Shown here one piece after another: positions 38,225 through 47,186 of a stretch of DNA of 64,000 nt (positions are counted from its first letter, which is position 1; each line of letters starts with the position of its first letter). The translations under genes were made by a program, and so were the position numbers. The stretch comes from Iodobacter violaceini (lineage in GTDB: Bacteria > Pseudomonadota > Gammaproteobacteria > Burkholderiales > Chitinibacteraceae). The notes under the pieces were generated by a model. It had not been told where the DNA came from, did no database searches, and saw only the letters and a program-made list of their open reading frames with translations. The stretch spans positions 558,001 through 622,000 of the forward strand of contig NZ_JAAOLX010000001.1 of assembly GCF_011601265.1 (NCBI RefSeq). The letters are read 5' to 3'.

Positions 38225-38253
38225 ATTATATGCGGCGAATATTACCCAACAAA
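38225..38253 (-). promoter_or_regulatory. Promoter of the candidate small RNA/leader
   Basis: Minus-strand TATAAT (38225-38230) with TTTGTT 17 bases upstream. The -10 is perfect and the -35 weak. Confidence 0.5.
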
Positions 38254-38355
38254 GACAAGCTATTACTGCCACTCCGCGCATTTAATCTGAAAATTGAATA
38301 TCTTCTGCAGCCAGCACGACTTATGCTTAAACCAAATCCATCTGAAGGTGTCCCT

Positions 38356-39462
38356 ATGAACTACGACAGCTTACTCACACCGAAAATTCACGATATCAAT
38401 ACTTTCCAGGATTTTCGGGAAAGCCTTGCAGATCATGCGCCAAGAATCGAGCAGATTATTGCTGAGCTGAAGCGTGATCCCGGCAAGATGATTTTAATTT
38501 CTGATTTATTCCGTGCGTTTCACAATATAAAAGGCGATGCCGGGCTGTGCCGCGTAGAGTTTGTTGTGCCCTTGGTGCACGGCATAGAAACCCTGCTTTC
38601 CAGAATGCGGGCGGGCGAGCTGCAGCTCACCGAAGTCTTATCTGAAGTTTTGCTGCTAACTTTAGACAGGCTTGAGCAAGCGGTTGAATCGCTCAGCAAT
38701 AATTCATCGGCCAGCAGCCTGCATTTGCCAACTTTAGCCCGTGGCCTTGACGGGCTTTCCACCTTGCAGGCTGAAGAGCTTGATCCTGCCTGTTCCCGGC
38801 TGATCGAAGCCGTGACCGGTTTTAAACATGCCGCAGTGACATTGCCAGACCGTACCCGTGCCGAAGTAGAACGCTCAAATGAAGAACGCAGCCAGGATTT
38901 ACGATTTTTTCGCAATATGGCGCTGCAACTGGAAATGCGCTCACCACTGTTTCGTGGCCGTACCGCACGCAATTTACAACTGGCCTTAGCCACAAATAAA
39001 GCCGCTGGCGGCGTGGTATCCAGCACCCAGCTTGAAGCGGCCGTCTATATGCACGATATCGGCATGATGTTTTTGCCCGAATCGCTCTGGCTGAAAGTAG
39101 AAAGAATGTCCGATACCGAGCGGGCACAATTAGTTGATCACCCAGCCTGGGCTGCAGGCCTCTTAGCCAGAATGGATGGCTGGCAAGACGCTTCCACCAT
39201 GTGTTTGCAGCACCACGAAAGCATTGAAGGTAACGGTTACCCCAATAAACTCAGTGGCAACGATATTGTGCCGGGCGCCAAGATTCTGGCGCTGGTAGAT
39301 GCCTTTGAAGCCGTCATGCTTAAACACAGCCATCGCGGCCAGAACAAATCAGTGCTGCGGGCCATTGCCGAAGTCAACGCGTCTGATCAGCAGTTTGATC
39401 CGGATTGGATTGAGCCATTTAACCGGGTGATCCGCACCATGATGGAAAACGGCGGCTTATAA
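38356..39462 (+). CDS. HPt domain joined to a degenerate HD-GYP domain
   Basis: A 368-residue signalling protein. The N-terminal part (about 1-120) is a histidine phosphotransfer domain: FHNIKGDAGLCRVE carries the phosphorylatable histidine. The C-terminal part (about 195-365) is HD-GYP-like: YMHDIGMMFLPESLW, HPAWAAGLLARM, CLQHHESIEGNGYPNKLSG and ALVDAFEAVM. HDIGK is changed to HDIGM, and the usual first metal-ligand histidine before it is arginine (FRGRTARNLQL). Cyclic-di-GMP hydrolysis is therefore doubtful and a scaffold or binding role is possible. ATG at 38356 has GAAGGTG five bases upstream. No partner kinase is adjacent. Confidence 0.82.
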   Translation: MNYDSLLTPKIHDINTFQDFRESLADHAPRIEQIIAELKRDPGKMILISDLFRAFHNIKGDAGLCRVEFVVPLVHGIETLLSRMRAGELQLTEVLSEVLLLTLDRLEQAVESLSNNSSASSLHLPTLARGLDGLSTLQAEELDPACSRLIEAVTGFKHAAVTLPDRTRAEVERSNEERSQDLRFFRNMALQLEMRSPLFRGRTARNLQLALATNKAAGGVVSSTQLEAAVYMHDIGMMFLPESLWLKVERMSDTERAQLVDHPAWAAGLLARMDGWQDASTMCLQHHESIEGNGYPNKLSGNDIVPGAKILALVDAFEAVMLKHSHRGQNKSVLRAIAEVNASDQQFDPDWIEPFNRVIRTMMENGGL

Positions 39463-39622
39463 GAAGCGCCCTGGGCTGCATGCTGCTGCGCCCCCTCAAA
39501 AACCTCAAACCAGCAGACACACAGCCCCGTAAGAACACAGAGAAAAACCGGACATAATCAGGGCTTTTCTGTGTGCTTTGTGCCTGCAGATCTTTTTGCT
39601 GAGGGAATGACTCATTTCATTT

Positions 39623-40546
39623 TCATAACCGGGGCGTTGCCAGTCTGGGGGCGAATTCCTGAATGATAAACTCAACAAAGGCGGCGGCTTTAGCCGGCAG
39701 CCACTCTCGTGCCGGATAAACGGCATAGACTGGTAATCCGGCGGCCAGCTGGTAATCGGGCAGCAGCGGCAACAATTGGCCGCTGGCAAGTGGTAATGAG
39801 AGTAAAGCACGGTCAATCAATAATATGCCCAACCCATTAATGGCCGCATCAACCAGGGCGCAGGCATCATTCATCGCCAAAGCCCCCTTCACCCGCACCT
39901 GCTCCTCGCCTTTGGGCCCGGTAAACGTCCACAGATTCATCGCACGCAGGCCATTCTGGTAAAAAAGGCAGGCGTGCCCGGCAAGATCTGCAGGTGTTTG
40001 TGGAGCGCCGTACTTTGCCAGATAGCCAGGGCTGGCTACCAGCTGCCACTGCAATTCACCCAGCTTACGCGCCACCAGGGATGAATCAGGCAAATGCCCC
40101 ACCCGTATGGCGATATCAACTTGCTCGGTGGTTAAATCCACAAAGCGGTCTTCCAGCTGCAAGAGTAAATCCACTTCCGGATAACGCTGGTTAAATATGG
40201 GCAGCAAAGGGACTAAATGCACCCTGGCTAAAGACGAAGAACAGCTTACTTTCAGCCGCCCGCGCACGTTTTGCCGGTAATCCTCGGTAATGGCATCCAC
40301 ATTTTCCAAAGCCGCAGCAATGGTTTGCGCCTCCTGCCATACCCGCTCGCCTAATTCGGTGAGAGCTAACTTGCGGGTTGTTCTTTGCAGTAGCTTTGCG
40401 CCAAGTTGTGCTTCAAACCGTGCCAGTTGCTTACTCACCGACGAGCGATTCAGGCCCAGCTCCTGTGCCGCCCCCGTCAGGCTGCCATGGCGTACTACGC
40501 AGGAAAACAAAACGAGGCCAGGCAAGGTATCCAGAGAAAGTGGCAT
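39623..40546 (-). CDS. LysR family transcriptional regulator
   Basis: A 307-residue LysR-type regulator. The winged helix is at residues 8-65 (LVLFSCVVRHGSLTGAAQELGLN with RSSVSKQLARFE), followed by the periplasmic-binding-protein-like effector domain. The effector region matches the group regulating small oxidoreductases (VDIAIRVGHLPDSSLVARKLG). AAGGA lies about seven bases before ATG 40546. It diverges from the oxidoreductase gene, with a perfect inverted repeat between them; that gene is the probable target. The inducer is unknown. Confidence 0.93.
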   Translation of the reverse strand: MPLSLDTLPGLVLFSCVVRHGSLTGAAQELGLNRSSVSKQLARFEAQLGAKLLQRTTRKLALTELGERVWQEAQTIAAALENVDAITEDYRQNVRGRLKVSCSSSLARVHLVPLLPIFNQRYPEVDLLLQLEDRFVDLTTEQVDIAIRVGHLPDSSLVARKLGELQWQLVASPGYLAKYGAPQTPADLAGHACLFYQNGLRAMNLWTFTGPKGEEQVRVKGALAMNDACALVDAAINGLGILLIDRALLSLPLASGQLLPLLPDYQLAAGLPVYAVYPAREWLPAKAAAFVEFIIQEFAPRLATPRL

Positions 40547-40564
40547 GAATGATTCCTTCGACCT

Positions 40565-40587
40565 ATTGTTGCAAATTTGGCAACAAT
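40565..40587. promoter_or_regulatory. Putative LysR operator
   Basis: ATTGTTGC (40565-40572) and GCAACAAT (40580-40587) form a perfect 8-bp inverted repeat with a 7-base spacer, just upstream of the LysR gene and 82 bases from the oxidoreductase start. It fits the T-N11-A type LysR box. Confidence 0.6.
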
Positions 40588-40668
40588 GTAATGCTTTTGT
40601 CAGTACTAATCAATCCAGCGGTTCACCGCTAAACTGACCTCATTCACTTACCCGCCGGAAGAATAAAA

Positions 40669-41607
40669 ATGAAAGCAAACATGCAAGCCATTCGCCAGTA
40701 CCGCTACGGCCAGCGTGATGTATTACAACTGGAAAACGCGCCTATACCTCAAATCGCCGCTGATGATGTACTGATTAAAGTATATGCAGCGGGGGTTAAT
40801 CCGGTGGATTGGAAAATCCGTGAAGGCTATTTGCAATCCATGCTGGCTTATGAAATGCCGCTCACTTTAGGCTGGGATGTGGCAGGTGAAATTGTTGCCC
40901 TGGGCGAGCAAGTCACAGGCTGGCAGATCGGCGATGCCGTTTATTCCCGCCCTGATATTGCCCGTAATGGCGCTTATGCAGAGTTTGTTGCTGTCAGAGC
41001 CAGTGAAATTGCCAAAAAACCACAAAGCCTGGATTGGCAACAAGCCGCCGCCGTGCCTTTAGCTGCGCTGACTGCATGGCAAGCACTCTTTCAGATTGGC
41101 CAATTGCAGGCCGGCGAGAAAGTGCTCATCCATGCTGGTGCCGGTGGTGTGGGGTTGTTCGCCATTCAATTAGCCAAGTGGCGCGGTGCCGAGGTATATA
41201 CCACCACCTCCGGTAAAAACGCTGAATTGGTCAGCTCACACGGTGCCGATCATGTCATCGATTACACACAAGCCAATTTCGCAGATTTACGCGATCTGGA
41301 TCTGGTGTTTGATACTTTGGGTGGCGATATTCTGGCCCAAAGCTGGCAAACACTAAAAGCAGGTGGCCGCCTTGTTTCAATTTGTGATCAGCCCGATGCG
41401 GCTGCCGCACAAAAACACCAAGTGAGTGCTCATTTTTGCTTTGTACAACCCAACGCAGCTCAGTTAAATGAAATTGCTGCATTGCTGGATGCCGGGCACA
41501 TCAAAGTAGTGATAGACAGTGTCTTCCCATTAGCCGGGGCTGCCCTCGCCCATGAGCACAGCGAAAGCGGCCGTGCCCGTGGCAAAATTGTGCTGCAAGT
41601 TATTTAA
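40669..41607 (+). CDS. NADP-dependent zinc-free alcohol dehydrogenase/quinone oxidoreductase
   Basis: A 312-residue medium-chain dehydrogenase of the quinone-oxidoreductase (QOR-like, zinc-independent) group. Blocks: the N-terminal catalytic domain with VYAAGVNPVDWKIREG, GWDVAGEIVALGEQV, and the Rossmann fold VLIHAGAGGVGLFAIQLAKWRGAEV; AGRLVS-type KAGGRLVSICDQ follows. No catalytic zinc cysteine cluster is seen. Substrate is unknown; relatives reduce quinones or alpha,beta-unsaturated carbonyls, so a detoxification role under the divergent LysR regulator is plausible. GGAAG precedes ATG 40669. A clear terminator follows. Confidence 0.88.
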   Translation: MKANMQAIRQYRYGQRDVLQLENAPIPQIAADDVLIKVYAAGVNPVDWKIREGYLQSMLAYEMPLTLGWDVAGEIVALGEQVTGWQIGDAVYSRPDIARNGAYAEFVAVRASEIAKKPQSLDWQQAAAVPLAALTAWQALFQIGQLQAGEKVLIHAGAGGVGLFAIQLAKWRGAEVYTTTSGKNAELVSSHGADHVIDYTQANFADLRDLDLVFDTLGGDILAQSWQTLKAGGRLVSICDQPDAAAAQKHQVSAHFCFVQPNAAQLNEIAALLDAGHIKVVIDSVFPLAGAALAHEHSESGRARGKIVLQVI

Positions 41608-41619
41608 AATAGCGGTGAA

Positions 41620-41654
41620 GGCTGCATATCCAGTGCGATATGCAGCCTTTTTTT
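41620..41654 (+). terminator. Terminator of the oxidoreductase gene
   Basis: The 11-bp stem GGCTGCATATC / GATATGCAGCC with a 6-base loop is followed by seven T. Confidence 0.95.
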
Positions 41655-41886
41655 GTCCTGCCACCCTGATTTCCCCTTCCCCATCTATGCGCTTACCCCG
41701 CCAGCACCCGTTGGCCTGGCGTGAAGCCTGAACAGCCCGGCTGCCGCTGCACAATTGTCCTCTCAGTATTTAACTTACATTCCCCCGTTCAGTGCTGAAG
41801 ATTGTTTATTTTGCCCGGCATGCCGGATCTATTCTGCTATCAATGTTATTTAAATGACACGCTCTGAACGGCTGAAATTTAAACGC

Positions 41887-42630
41887 ATGAAAACCTTGCC
41901 CATTCTGACTTTACTAATTACAAGCTATTCTGCGCTTTGCCTCGCAGAGCGGATTAATGCAGTCACGGAAACAACTTCTTTTTCTTATATTAAAGATGGA
42001 AAAGTAGCAGGCCCGGCAACCGAGGTTGTGGAATTAAGCCTTAAAAACGCAGGGCTTACAGATTACAGTATCAGCATTTACCCATGGGCAAGGTCATATG
42101 ATATGGCCTTAAAAAAAGCCAATGTGCTTATCTACTTAATTGCCCGCACACCTGGCAGAGAAACAAATTTTAAATGGGTAGGCGAGTTATTTAAATCGCA
42201 GTGTTTTTTAGTCAGGCTTAAAGAAAGAAGCGACATCAGCATTAAAAAGCTGGAAGATGCTAAACGCTACTCTATTGCTGTAGTCAGAGATGATGCCCGC
42301 CAGCAGTATTTGCAGGAAAATGGATTTACCCGCTTAAGCATTTCCGCCCAGCAATCAGACGCATTCAGGCAATTATTAAATCATCAGGTTGATCTGATTG
42401 CTTTATTTGAAGGCGATATCGCCACACTCTGCAAACAGCATCAGTTTGATTGTAATCAATTAGACAGCCTGTTTACACTGAATGAGTTAAGCAGCGGGAT
42501 ATACATCGCTTATAGTAAAAAGACATCAGATAAACTGGTTAAACAGACACAAGCCGCTTTTGACAAAATCAAAGCAGAAGGCCATTTAAAAAAAATAATG
42601 GAAAAAAATAATTTCAGCGGGCTTAAATAA
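41887..42630 (+). CDS. Periplasmic solute-binding protein (SBP_bac_3-like), copy 1
   Basis: A 247-residue periplasmic binding protein. The signal peptide is MKTLPILTLLITSYSALCLA with cleavage near SALCLA-ER. The mature protein has the two-lobe pattern (ERINAVTETTSFSYIKDGKV, then YPWARSYDMALKKANVLIY, then DAKRYSIAVVRDDARQQYL, and QQSDAFRQLLNHQVDLIA). ATG at 41887 is used because the signal peptide starts there; an ATG 11 codons earlier exists. It is a clear paralogue of the next gene. No ABC permease is adjacent, and a sensor kinase follows, so it probably delivers a ligand signal, not nutrient uptake. Confidence 0.85.
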   Translation: MKTLPILTLLITSYSALCLAERINAVTETTSFSYIKDGKVAGPATEVVELSLKNAGLTDYSISIYPWARSYDMALKKANVLIYLIARTPGRETNFKWVGELFKSQCFLVRLKERSDISIKKLEDAKRYSIAVVRDDARQQYLQENGFTRLSISAQQSDAFRQLLNHQVDLIALFEGDIATLCKQHQFDCNQLDSLFTLNELSSGIYIAYSKKTSDKLVKQTQAAFDKIKAEGHLKKIMEKNNFSGLK

Positions 42631-42634
42631 TAAA

Positions 42635-43405
42635 ATGGAGAAAATTTTGCCAGGGCTGCACTATCTTTTTATCTTGTTGCTGATGATAGCGAACGGGGCC
42701 ATGGCGGGTGCCGAAACAATCCGGATTGTCACAGAGGAGCTCGCCCCTTATAACTACACAGAGAAAGGAGTTTTAACCGGATTCAGCACCGAAATAGTTC
42801 AGGCCATTCTTAAAGACATAAAAATTGAGGGTAAATTTCAATCCATGCCATGGGCCAGAGCTTACGAAAGCGCAATCAATAATGAAAACGTACTGATCTA
42901 TTCAATAGGCCGGACACCGCAAAGAGAAAAATTATTTAAATGGGTTGGGGCTATTGCTCCGGCAAGCAATTACCTTTTTGCATATGCAGGCCATGATATT
43001 AAAATCAGGCAGCTGGCAGATGCAAAAAAATATCAGACAGGCAGTGTAAACACCGATATTGGTGAACAGTTTTTAGAATCTCAGGGTTTTGTTAAAGGGA
43101 AAAACCTGCAATCCAGTGTGAAATACCAGCTTAATTACGAGAAACTAAAACTTGGGCGTATCGATCTGTGGGTAATGAATGAAATGGCAGCCTATCATTT
43201 GGTTCGCCAGTCAGGCGATGACCCGGCAAAAACACTCGTAAAAGTTTATAAACTGGATCTGAGCGAAAATGGCTATTTTTTGGCCTTTGGCCAGAAGACA
43301 TCAGATAAATTAGTTAACCGGTTCAGGCAGGGCATGGAAAACATTAAAAAAAATGGCACGTTTGATACGATTAAAAAAAAGTGGACTTCAGCAGAGATAA
43401 ATTAA
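42635..43405 (+). CDS. Periplasmic solute-binding protein (SBP_bac_3-like), copy 2
   Basis: A 256-residue paralogue of the preceding protein. The signal peptide is MEKILPGLHYLFILLLMIANGAMA. The shared core is FQSMPWARAYESAINNENVL, IGRTPQREKLFKWVGAIAP, DAKKYQTGSVNTDIG and the tail FGQKTSDKLVNRFRQGMENI, close to YSKKTSDKLVKQTQAAFDKI of copy 1. It starts five bases after the first gene stops, so they are co-transcribed. Divergence in the N-lobe suggests different ligands. Amino-acid-like ligands are usual for the family, but none is proven here. Confidence 0.87.
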   Translation: MEKILPGLHYLFILLLMIANGAMAGAETIRIVTEELAPYNYTEKGVLTGFSTEIVQAILKDIKIEGKFQSMPWARAYESAINNENVLIYSIGRTPQREKLFKWVGAIAPASNYLFAYAGHDIKIRQLADAKKYQTGSVNTDIGEQFLESQGFVKGKNLQSSVKYQLNYEKLKLGRIDLWVMNEMAAYHLVRQSGDDPAKTLVKVYKLDLSENGYFLAFGQKTSDKLVNRFRQGMENIKKNGTFDTIKKKWTSAEIN

Positions 43406-43573
43406 ATTTGTGCAACGCATCTTTATCAACTTTAATAAGCACTTAAATTTCATAAAAAGAAAAGGCTGTTTATTAATCAGCTTTTTCTGATCAATGAACT
43501 GGAGACAGTTTAATCAGCCCCAGCTGAATCATTGACTCAACATACAAAACCTTTCAAGCAAACTTATCAAACC

Positions 43574-45910
43574 ATGCCACCTAACACACAATCTGGTCTG
43601 TCCCTCGGAAGCCGAATGGTGCTGGCTACGCTGGTGTTTTGTTTTGTCTTTACGCTTGCTGCAGTGGCGGTCAAAACATGGTCTGCATGGCAGATTAATC
43701 TGGCTGCGATGCACTCAGAGCTCAATCTGATTGCACAGGTTTATCAGCACACATTAAGTAAAGCTATTTGGGAAATGGACCGGGATGCCCTGCATACACA
43801 TTTAACCAGCGCCTCTAAAATTGCATCCGTTGGCCAAATTGAAATCACCATCATGCCGGAGCAGCTGGCGGCAGAAACCTTCTCTTTTAACCAGCCCGGC
43901 TGGAAAAAATCGAGCATCGCGCCTTCTCAGGAAATTACTTTAAGCTACCAGTCCTTTTTTAATTCACCCAGCCAAAAGGTTGGCAAATTAATTCTTTTGG
44001 GGGATGAGCGTGTTCTCTGGTCCCGGCTGCGCAGTGAGGTGGTGGCCATCGTCATTACGCAGATTATCCAGTCCCTGCTGCTTGCCGGTTTTATTATGCT
44101 GATTTTTAACCGCTCCGTTACCGTGCATGTGCAGCGGATTGCCCGCCACCTTGCCCAGTTAAGCCCCGCCAATTTAGACCAGCCCCTTGTAATGCCTCGC
44201 TCTCCGGCCCGCCAGGATGAGCTTTCCATGCTTGTATCAGGCATTAATCATTTGCAAAACAGTTTGTCTGATTACTTACAGCAAAAGCAGCTGTACGAGC
44301 GCGAGCTGGCTGAACACCGCGATCACCTGGCCGACCGGGTATCAGAGCGCACTGCGGAGTTATCTGAGGTTAATAAAGCGCTGGCAAGCTCCGCAGAAAC
44401 GCTGCGGCAACTAGGCGATATTGGCAGGGAGCTCACCACCAGCCTTAATCCCAATGCCATTTGCCAGGCACTCTATCAGCACCTGCAGGCACTGCTGCCC
44501 CTTGATGCCTTTAGCGTGGCCCTGCTTACCCCGGAAGGAGACCGCTTAAACCAGATTTACTATATCGAAGACGGCCAGCTTGCCCCGCCTTATTTTGTGA
44601 TGCTGGATCATCCGGATTCACTTTCAGTGAAAGCCTTTAAAGGCGAGCATGAGCTGATTATTGCGGATGAATCGCTGATAGAAAAAGCACCTGTTCCAAA
44701 TGGCATTTGCCCGGTATCTCCTATGCGCTCTGTTGTACTGCGCCCCCTCATTGTAAACAGACAACGCATTGGCGTTGTTTCTATCCGAAGCCATCAGGCC
44801 AATGCTTTTCAAAAAAGAGAGCTGGAGCTGCTGCGCTCTATCGCCATCTATGCAGCCATTGCGCTGGCCAATGCAACAGCTTATGCGGCCACTGAAGCAT
44901 CCAGAGCACAAACGGCGGATGCCCTGGAAAACCTGCGCCAGGCGCAGGGCCAGCTGATTCAATCCGAAAAAATGGCAGCGCTGGGCCAGCTGATTGCGGG
45001 CGTGGCGCATGAGATCAATACGCCTATCGGCGCAGTGAAATCCAGCGGCAAAAACATCGCCGACTCGCTCAACCATGCCCTGGAAAACCTGCCTAAGCTT
45101 TTTCAGCTTCTGGATCAGCATAATCAGCAGCGCTTTATGCAGCTGATCGGCTACAAACCCCAGCGCATGCTGAGCCCCAGGGAGGAAAGAAACAAAATCC
45201 GCCAGCTGCAGCCCCTGCTGGAAACCGCTGGTGTTGCTGATGCCAGGTATATGGCAGGTATTCTGGTGCAATTACATGCTGAAGATACGTTTGCAGACTA
45301 TTTGCCTTTACTGCATCACCCGGACAGCCCGCTGATCTTTGACACTGCCTACAGTATCGCCAGCATTATCAGCAATACCGACAATATCAATACGGCAGTG
45401 GAGCGGGTCAGTAAAATTATTTTTGCCCTTAAATCTTTTTCCCGCTTTGATCATGAGGGCGTGAGCGTTGAGTCTGATTTAAAAGAAGGCATGGAAACCG
45501 TCCTCACCATTTATCAGAATCAAATTAAACAAAATATTGAGCTCATCCGTCACTATCAGGATATCGAACCCATTATTTGCTTTCCTGACGAGCTGAATCA
45601 GGTGTGGACTAATCTTATCCACAATGCACTGCAAGCCATGCAGTTTTCAGGCGTACTGACCATAGCGATCAGCCGGAAGGGAAATGAAGCCGTTGTTGCC
45701 ATTTCGGATAACGGCTGCGGCATTGCTGAAAATATCCGCTCCAGAATATTTGATGTTTTTTTCACCACCAAGCCGGCAGGCGAAGGCAGCGGACTTGGCC
45801 TTGATATTGTGAAAAAAATCGTCGCAAAACATCAGGGGCGTATCGAAGTAGAGAGTCTGGAAGGGCAAGGCAGCACCTTTTCGGTGTTTATTCCCTATCA
45901 GCATCATTAA
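43574..45910 (+). CDS. Membrane sensor histidine kinase (HAMP, GAF, HATPase)
   Basis: A kinase of about 778 residues. TM1 is about 15-35, a periplasmic loop of about 115 residues follows, TM2 is about 160-182, then HAMP, a coiled coil, a GAF domain (about 290-440) and a second coiled coil with QAQGQLIQSEKMAALGQLIA. The phosphoacceptor block is GVAHEINTPIGAVKSSG (H near residue 479). An unusual insert of roughly 150 residues separates it from the ATPase domain (N box NQVWTNLIHNALQAM, G1 DNGCGI, G2 GEGSGLGLDIVKKI). The start is uncertain: ATG 43574 is used, with TTG 43532 in frame. The two binding-protein genes lie just upstream and the cyclase regulator downstream. Confidence 0.9.
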   Translation: MPPNTQSGLSLGSRMVLATLVFCFVFTLAAVAVKTWSAWQINLAAMHSELNLIAQVYQHTLSKAIWEMDRDALHTHLTSASKIASVGQIEITIMPEQLAAETFSFNQPGWKKSSIAPSQEITLSYQSFFNSPSQKVGKLILLGDERVLWSRLRSEVVAIVITQIIQSLLLAGFIMLIFNRSVTVHVQRIARHLAQLSPANLDQPLVMPRSPARQDELSMLVSGINHLQNSLSDYLQQKQLYERELAEHRDHLADRVSERTAELSEVNKALASSAETLRQLGDIGRELTTSLNPNAICQALYQHLQALLPLDAFSVALLTPEGDRLNQIYYIEDGQLAPPYFVMLDHPDSLSVKAFKGEHELIIADESLIEKAPVPNGICPVSPMRSVVLRPLIVNRQRIGVVSIRSHQANAFQKRELELLRSIAIYAAIALANATAYAATEASRAQTADALENLRQAQGQLIQSEKMAALGQLIAGVAHEINTPIGAVKSSGKNIADSLNHALENLPKLFQLLDQHNQQRFMQLIGYKPQRMLSPREERNKIRQLQPLLETAGVADARYMAGILVQLHAEDTFADYLPLLHHPDSPLIFDTAYSIASIISNTDNINTAVERVSKIIFALKSFSRFDHEGVSVESDLKEGMETVLTIYQNQIKQNIELIRHYQDIEPIICFPDELNQVWTNLIHNALQAMQFSGVLTIAISRKGNEAVVAISDNGCGIAENIRSRIFDVFFTTKPAGEGSGLGLDIVKKIVAKHQGRIEVESLEGQGSTFSVFIPYQHH

Positions 45911-46074
45911 CCAAGCATCTGCTCAGTAGTCGCAAATGCCATGCAAACGGCATCTTTTGAACTACAAAGCAAAAAACACGTAAGTTATTTACCTGTAAAA
46001 AGTCAGCAACAACAAGCAAAGACAGGGCTTAAACAAGCCACAAAGCAGCAACACTTGTCATTTGAGACTGCCCC

Positions 46075-47070
46075 ATGACCACCATATTGTGTGTAGACGA
46101 CGACAGCAATGTATTAAGCGCACTGCGATCTTTGCTTGGCCAGCGTTTGCCACATCATCAGTCTGTTGAAATTGCGGAAAACGGTAATGAAGCGCTCGAA
46201 ATCATTGCAGAGCTGGCCGAAGATGGCGAAGCCCTGAGTGTCATCATTGCTGATTACATTATGCCCGGCATGAAAGGTGATGAGCTTCTGGTAAAAGTGC
46301 ACGAGCAACACCCCAAGGCCATCAAAATCATGCTGACCGGCCAAAGCGATTTAAACGGGGTTAAGCGCACAATCAACGAGGCCAATTTATTCCGCTTTTT
46401 AGAAAAACCATGGCAAAACGAAGATATTGTTCTTACGGTGCAAGCCGCCATCCGGGCTTACGAGCTGGACGATCAGTTGCAACAGCGTAATCTGGAATTA
46501 CAGCGCATTAATGAAGAGCTTGAACATATTGTGTGTGAGCGCACACGCCAGCTGGTTGAAAAAAATGAGGAGCTGGCACAACTGGCTATCACAGACCGCT
46601 TAACCCATCTCTACAACCGCTTGTTTCTGGATCAGATGCTGGAACGCGAGTTTGCCGCGGTGACACGCCAGCGAAGCTCTTTTTCTCTTATCCTGATCGA
46701 CATTGATCACTTCAAGCAGGTTAATGATACTTACGGCCATCATGCTGGTGACGACGTGCTCAAAACCATCAGCAAAATACTGAAAGACACGATGCGGGAA
46801 AGCGATATCGTCGGCCGTTGGGGCGGAGAAGAATTTCTGGTGCTTTGCCCCGGCACATCCCTGGCCGACACACTGACCGTGGCAGAAAAACTCAGATCTT
46901 GCATAGAAGCATATGACTTTGCCAACATCGGAACACGTACTGCCAGCTTTGGCATAGCCTGCTACAAGCCGGGCGACACGATTGCAATGGTTGAAGCCCG
47001 CGCCGATAAGGCGCTTTATCTTGCAAAAAATGGCGGAAGAAACAAAGTGGTTTCATGTGAGTCGCTTTAG
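46075..47070 (+). CDS. Response regulator diguanylate cyclase (REC-GGDEF)
   Basis: A 331-residue protein that should make cyclic-di-GMP when phosphorylated. The receiver domain (about 1-120) has ILCVDDDSNVLSALRSLL, the phosphorylation site in IIADYIMPGMKGDE, IMLTGQSD and the lysine of FLEKPW. A coiled coil (about 125-165) leads to GGDEF with RWGGEEFLVLC, an active signature. The inhibitory I-site RxxD is intact (RESD, five residues before GGEEF). It is probably the cognate output of the sensor kinase 165 bases upstream. Confidence 0.93.
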   Translation: MTTILCVDDDSNVLSALRSLLGQRLPHHQSVEIAENGNEALEIIAELAEDGEALSVIIADYIMPGMKGDELLVKVHEQHPKAIKIMLTGQSDLNGVKRTINEANLFRFLEKPWQNEDIVLTVQAAIRAYELDDQLQQRNLELQRINEELEHIVCERTRQLVEKNEELAQLAITDRLTHLYNRLFLDQMLEREFAAVTRQRSSFSLILIDIDHFKQVNDTYGHHAGDDVLKTISKILKDTMRESDIVGRWGGEEFLVLCPGTSLADTLTVAEKLRSCIEAYDFANIGTRTASFGIACYKPGDTIAMVEARADKALYLAKNGGRNKVVSCESL

Positions 47071-47133
47071 CTCCTCGCTCTGCCCTGCCTGATTAAACAG
47101 AATTTATATTCAAGCGCTCAGGATGCCAGGCAT

Positions 47134-47168
47134 AAAAAAGCCCTGTCTGCATACAAGACAGGGCTTCT
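47134..47168. terminator. Terminator shared by the cyclase and gntU genes
   Basis: The stem AAGCCCTGTC / GACAGGGCTT with a 9-base loop is followed by a T run in the leftward sense and a weaker one rightward. It serves the two convergent genes. Confidence 0.88.
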
Positions 47169-47186
47169 TATTACTGCATGCTCACT

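Noticed and set aside
39525-39585. ACACAGAG-like text here and near 5955, 50517 and 52160
   Set aside because: The matches are short and degenerate. They may be remnants of a common intergenic repeat, but I cannot show more than chance.
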